From: an uncultured Eubacteriales bacterium
Lineage (GTDB): Bacteria; Bacillota; Clostridia; Lachnospirales; Lachnospiraceae
DNA: 16,106 bases
Assembly: GCA_900321505.1 (NCBI GenBank)
Contig: ONWK01000050.1
Span: forward strand, 1 to 16,106
Reading direction: 5' to 3'
The translations under genes and the position numbers were made by a program. Under the pieces are notes generated by a model. The model did not search any database and was not told the DNA's origin. It saw only the letters and a program-made list of their open reading frames with translations. Every line of letters begins with the position of its first letter. Within the stretch, counting starts at the first letter, position 1. Below are positions 13,666 through 16,106 of this stretch, piece after piece.

Positions 13666-15777
13666 TTACGTAATTCTCTTGAATTTTCTGTCCAGATCTT
13701 CTTTGGTCATCCTTATTATGGTGGGCCTGCCATGGGGACAGGTGTAGGGATTCTCAAGGGTGAGCAGCTCCTTCAAAAGTACCTGCACCTCATGGAATGA
13801 GATGCGCTGATTTCCCTTTACTGCAGCCTTGCAGCCCATGGTGGCAAGCTTTCTTACAAAGATATCCTCGGTCACGCCTTCTATACCGGCGGAAATATAG
13901 GCTACAAGCTCCATAAAGACATCCTCGCCGGAGAGTCCAAGAAGATTAACAGGCAGTGCGGAAAGCTTTATCTCATTCCCGCCGAAATCCTCTATCTCAA
14001 AACCCGATTTCTCAAGGAGCGAGAAGGACTCGACTACTGCTTCCTTTTCGGCAGCGGACAGGGTGATTATCTTAGGCGGAAAAAGCTTCTGGCTGTGTAT
14101 CTCCCGCTGTTTGAATTCGGCAAGAAAACGTTCATAATTCACTTTTTCGTGAGCCGCATGCTGGTCCATAAGATACAGGGTGTCCTTATACTGGGTGATC
14201 CAGTAGGTATCAAAGGCAAGACCGATCACTGTAACCTCGGGTTCAGCTTCCTTCGAAAGATAATTATCATCTGTAAGCTGTGCCTGACGGAAGGACAGCT
14301 GTTCCTCAGCTTCCTTCTTCTCTGTGATCTCCTGCTGTTTTTTTTCTTCCGCTTCCCTTATTTCTTCCTTCTGCTGCAGCTTTTCCCTGAAATCCTTGGG
14401 CATCAGGGCTTCAAGGATACTGTATGAATCTCCGGTTGATTTTCGTGGAGCAGGTTCGTGTGAAATGAAGCTGCCGTTAGTCCGGCCAGACTCCGATATC
14501 TTTGATAAACTGTTATTTTGTATGTGTTCGGATGTCCGGGGGTTTCCGTTGAACCGTCCGGGAGCTGATATCTGTGATATGTCATCCTTCCTGACGTATT
14601 CGGATATCTGCGAGATTCCGCTGCTCCGGCCGGGTTCAGATACCTGAAATACGGTGCTCCCGGCTGCGGAGTCATAGGTCTTCTTTACGGATCCTGCCTG
14701 AGACGTAGCCTTATTATCGCGTGACATCAGATCGGGATTTCCCTTATAGATCTTCTCCCTGATCCCGTAATCCGTATTCATATCCGGGATATGTGAATTC
14801 TCCTTAAGGACATTGAGTATTCCGTGAAGTACAACGGAGAAAAGCGCTTTTTCATTCTGGTACTTGAACTCCCGTTTGGTAGGATGGACATTTACGTCGC
14901 ATTCCTCCCTTGGCAGAGTAAGATAAAGCACGGTGAAGGGAAAACGGTGCTGCATGATATAGGTTTTATATGCTTCCTCGATGGCTCTGTTTATCACAGG
15001 AGATTTGATATATCTGGAATTTACGAAATAATTCTCAAAGCTGCGGTTTCCTCTTGAAAGAAAGGGCTTTCCGATAAATCCGCTGATCTTAAGTCCGCTT
15101 TCCTCATAGTCTACAGGGAGCAGGCTTCCGGTTATGTCCTTTCCGTAAAGCGTGTAGACGGTATCCTTAAGATTCCCGTTGCCGGTGGTATCCAGCACGG
15201 TCTTTCCGTTGTTTATGAGTCTTACAGCCACCTCCGGGTGCGACAGTGCGATATGTGACATCAGGTCACTGATGTAGGAGCCCTCTGTCATGGGGCTTTT
15301 CAGGAATTTCAGTCGTGCGGGCGTATTAAAGAAAATGTTGCGGCTTACGATGGTAGTTCCGTCGGGCGCTCCTATTTCGGTGCATTCCAGCTCCGTACCT
15401 CCGCTGATCACATATTTTATGCCTGTGAGGGATTCCCTGGGTTTTGTGATCATTTCAGTTTCGGTAACGGCGGAAATGGTGGAAAGAGCTTCACCCCGGA
15501 AGCCCAGAGTCCCTATGGCCGCAAGATCGGCAGCATCCCTCAGCTTTGAGGTGGCGTGACGCATAAAGGCCTTCTGCACCTCCTCACCCGGAATGCCGCT
15601 GCCGTTGTCGGTAACACGGATAAATGAGATACCGCCGTCCTTTATCTCCACGGTCACGCGGTCTGCGCCGGCATCAATGGAATTCTCTACCAGCTCCTTT
15701 ACTATTGAAGCCGGACGCTCGATCACCTCTCCGGCTGCGATCTTATCTATGGTTTTCTGATCTAAAACATGGATCAT
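13666..15777 (-). CDS. mutL: DNA mismatch repair endonuclease MutL
   Basis: 703 residues. MutL links mismatch recognition by MutS to strand incision. The N-terminal GHKL ATPase domain (about 1-330) has the family motifs: ENSIDAG (31-37, metal/ATP site), DNGSGI (57-62), and TLGFRGEALS (90-99). The C-terminal domain carries the endonuclease motif DQHAAHE (538-544) with a further Glu at 549, plus GCKAAVK (648-654) and CPHGRP (680-685). It is therefore the nicking type of MutL found in bacteria without MutH. The linker (about 331-515) holds a 24-residue tandem repeat (379-450) and a Glu/Lys/Gln-rich stretch (467-498) likely to be helical. The start is well supported: AGGAG lies 7 bases upstream inside mutS, and the start codon overlaps the mutS stop. 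miaA begins 42 bp downstream. Confidence 0.97.
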   Translation of the reverse strand: MIHVLDQKTIDKIAAGEVIERPASIVKELVENSIDAGADRVTVEIKDGGISFIRVTDNGSGIPGEEVQKAFMRHATSKLRDAADLAAIGTLGFRGEALSTISAVTETEMITKPRESLTGIKYVISGGTELECTEIGAPDGTTIVSRNIFFNTPARLKFLKSPMTEGSYISDLMSHIALSHPEVAVRLINNGKTVLDTTGNGNLKDTVYTLYGKDITGSLLPVDYEESGLKISGFIGKPFLSRGNRSFENYFVNSRYIKSPVINRAIEEAYKTYIMQHRFPFTVLYLTLPREECDVNVHPTKREFKYQNEKALFSVVLHGILNVLKENSHIPDMNTDYGIREKIYKGNPDLMSRDNKATSQAGSVKKTYDSAAGSTVFQVSEPGRSSGISQISEYVRKDDISQISAPGRFNGNPRTSEHIQNNSLSKISESGRTNGSFISHEPAPRKSTGDSYSILEALMPKDFREKLQQKEEIREAEEKKQQEITEKKEAEEQLSFRQAQLTDDNYLSKEAEPEVTVIGLAFDTYWITQYKDTLYLMDQHAAHEKVNYERFLAEFKQREIHSQKLFPPKIITLSAAEKEAVVESFSLLEKSGFEIEDFGGNEIKLSALPVNLLGLSGEDVFMELVAYISAGIEGVTEDIFVRKLATMGCKAAVKGNQRISFHEVQVLLKELLTLENPYTCPHGRPTIIRMTKEDLDRKFKRIT
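14428..14643 (-). repeat. Degenerate 72-bp (2 x 36-bp) tandem repeat inside the mutL linker
   Basis: Three consecutive 24-codon units encode MutL residues 379-402, 403-426 and 427-450. They align without gaps on SEPGR, SAPGR and SESGR at exactly 24-residue spacing. Each unit divides into two 12-residue halves, giving six related 12-mers, for example VSEPGRSSGISQ, ISEYVRKDDISQ, ISAPGRFNGNPR and TSEHIQNNSLSK. Most begin with an 'ATATC-(C/A/G)-GA(A/G)' type sequence. The last half-unit is the most diverged. All units stay in frame, so the repeat lengthens the disordered linker between the ATPase and endonuclease domains without breaking the gene. Confidence 0.8.
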
Positions 15778-16106
15778 TTTTTATCTCCTAGCGTTTCCTT
15801 GAGCTGCAGAAGATTCAGCAGCGCAGCGATGGGCGTCATTTCGTTAACATCCATTTCGCGTATCTGGTCGAGAACCTTCTGCTCGGCTTTTGTAAGACGT
15901 TTGCTCTTTGCCTGAGTTACGGTCTCTTCAGCAGTTCCGGCAGCAGGCTCGTCAGCAGATCTTTCGGCAGTATATTCCGATCCCGTACCTCCCTGGACCT
16001 GAAGATACCTGATATTTCCCGTAAGATCCTCTTCCGCCAACAGCTGGGCTATGGTCCTTGCCCGGTTGGTAACGGCAGCAGGTACTCCTGCAAGCTCCGC
16101 AACCTC
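15774..16106 (-). CDS. mutS: DNA mismatch repair protein MutS, C-terminal end only (5' part outside window)
   Basis: The reading frame is open to the window edge, so only the last 110 residues are visible, against roughly 850-900 for the whole protein. MutS recognises mismatches and small loops and recruits MutL. The visible part starts with the end of the ATPase domain helices, reading EVAELAGVPAAVTNRARTI, which matches the family's conserved 'A-x-LAG-x-P-x-x-V-x-x-RA' stretch. A variable Ala/Glu/Thr-rich linker follows. The tail, with the segment MTPIAALLNLLQLKETL, resembles the small C-terminal helical domain used for oligomerisation. The Walker motifs and mismatch-binding domain lie outside the window. 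The TGA stop overlaps the mutL start by 4 bases (ATGA), which implies translational coupling. A TTG inside the frame at 16040 is not the real start, because conserved MutS sequence continues upstream of it. Confidence 0.93.
   Translation of the reverse strand, partial: EVAELAGVPAAVTNRARTIAQLLAEEDLTGNIRYLQVQGGTGSEYTAERSADEPAAGTAEETVTQAKSKRLTKAEQKVLDQIREMDVNEMTPIAALLNLLQLKETLGDKK

Noticed and set aside
1..16106. Defence islands, mobile elements, CRISPR arrays, RNA genes or riboswitches
   Set aside because: I looked on both strands. The window is almost fully occupied by co-directional housekeeping genes, gaps are at most 139 bp, and none contains a recognisable repeat array, transposase, tRNA or riboswitch fold.

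Overview
This 16.1 kb window looks like a core chromosomal segment of a low-to-moderate GC, Gram-positive anaerobe of the Clostridia, most likely Lachnospiraceae. That placement is inferred from gene content, gene order and protein style, not from a search. Every gene I can support lies on the minus strand, so the biological order runs from high to low coordinates. The longest stretch without a gene is about 139 bp. I see no rRNA, tRNA, CRISPR array, insertion sequence, phage gene or sign of recent transfer.

Layout in the direction of transcription. (1) DNA repair and tRNA modification: the 3' end of mutS (cut by the window edge), then mutL and miaA. (2) A PLP-dependent enzyme of the YnbB / 'aluminium resistance' / methionine gamma-lyase-like family, followed by radC. 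(3) Cell elongation: mreC, mreD, the class B PBP mrdA (PBP2) and rodA, packed with overlaps or gaps of a few bases. (4) A methylglyoxal synthase-like gene (mgsA), a D-Ala-D-Ala carboxypeptidase of the DacA type and a membrane-anchored HlyD-like adaptor. (5) Division and PLP homeostasis: yggS, sepF and divIVA, ending in two tandem hairpins, the second of which resembles an intrinsic terminator.

The genes from radC to divIVA read as one envelope growth and division block. MreC and MreD scaffold the RodA-PBP2 glycan polymerase/transpeptidase pair, the carboxypeptidase trims stem peptides, and SepF and DivIVA organise septum and poles. The tight spacing, and start codons that lack a good Shine-Dalgarno right after an upstream stop (rodA, dacA), suggest one or a few long transcripts with translational coupling.

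I did not find a clearly novel multi-gene system; this is mostly a well-known housekeeping region. The points most worth a second look are a MgsA homologue in which residues matching known catalytic positions are replaced, a 12/24-residue tandem repeat in the MutL linker, an insertion of about 240 residues in PBP2, the absence of mreB and minCDE from places where they often sit in Clostridia, and an unpartnered HlyD-like protein in the division cluster.
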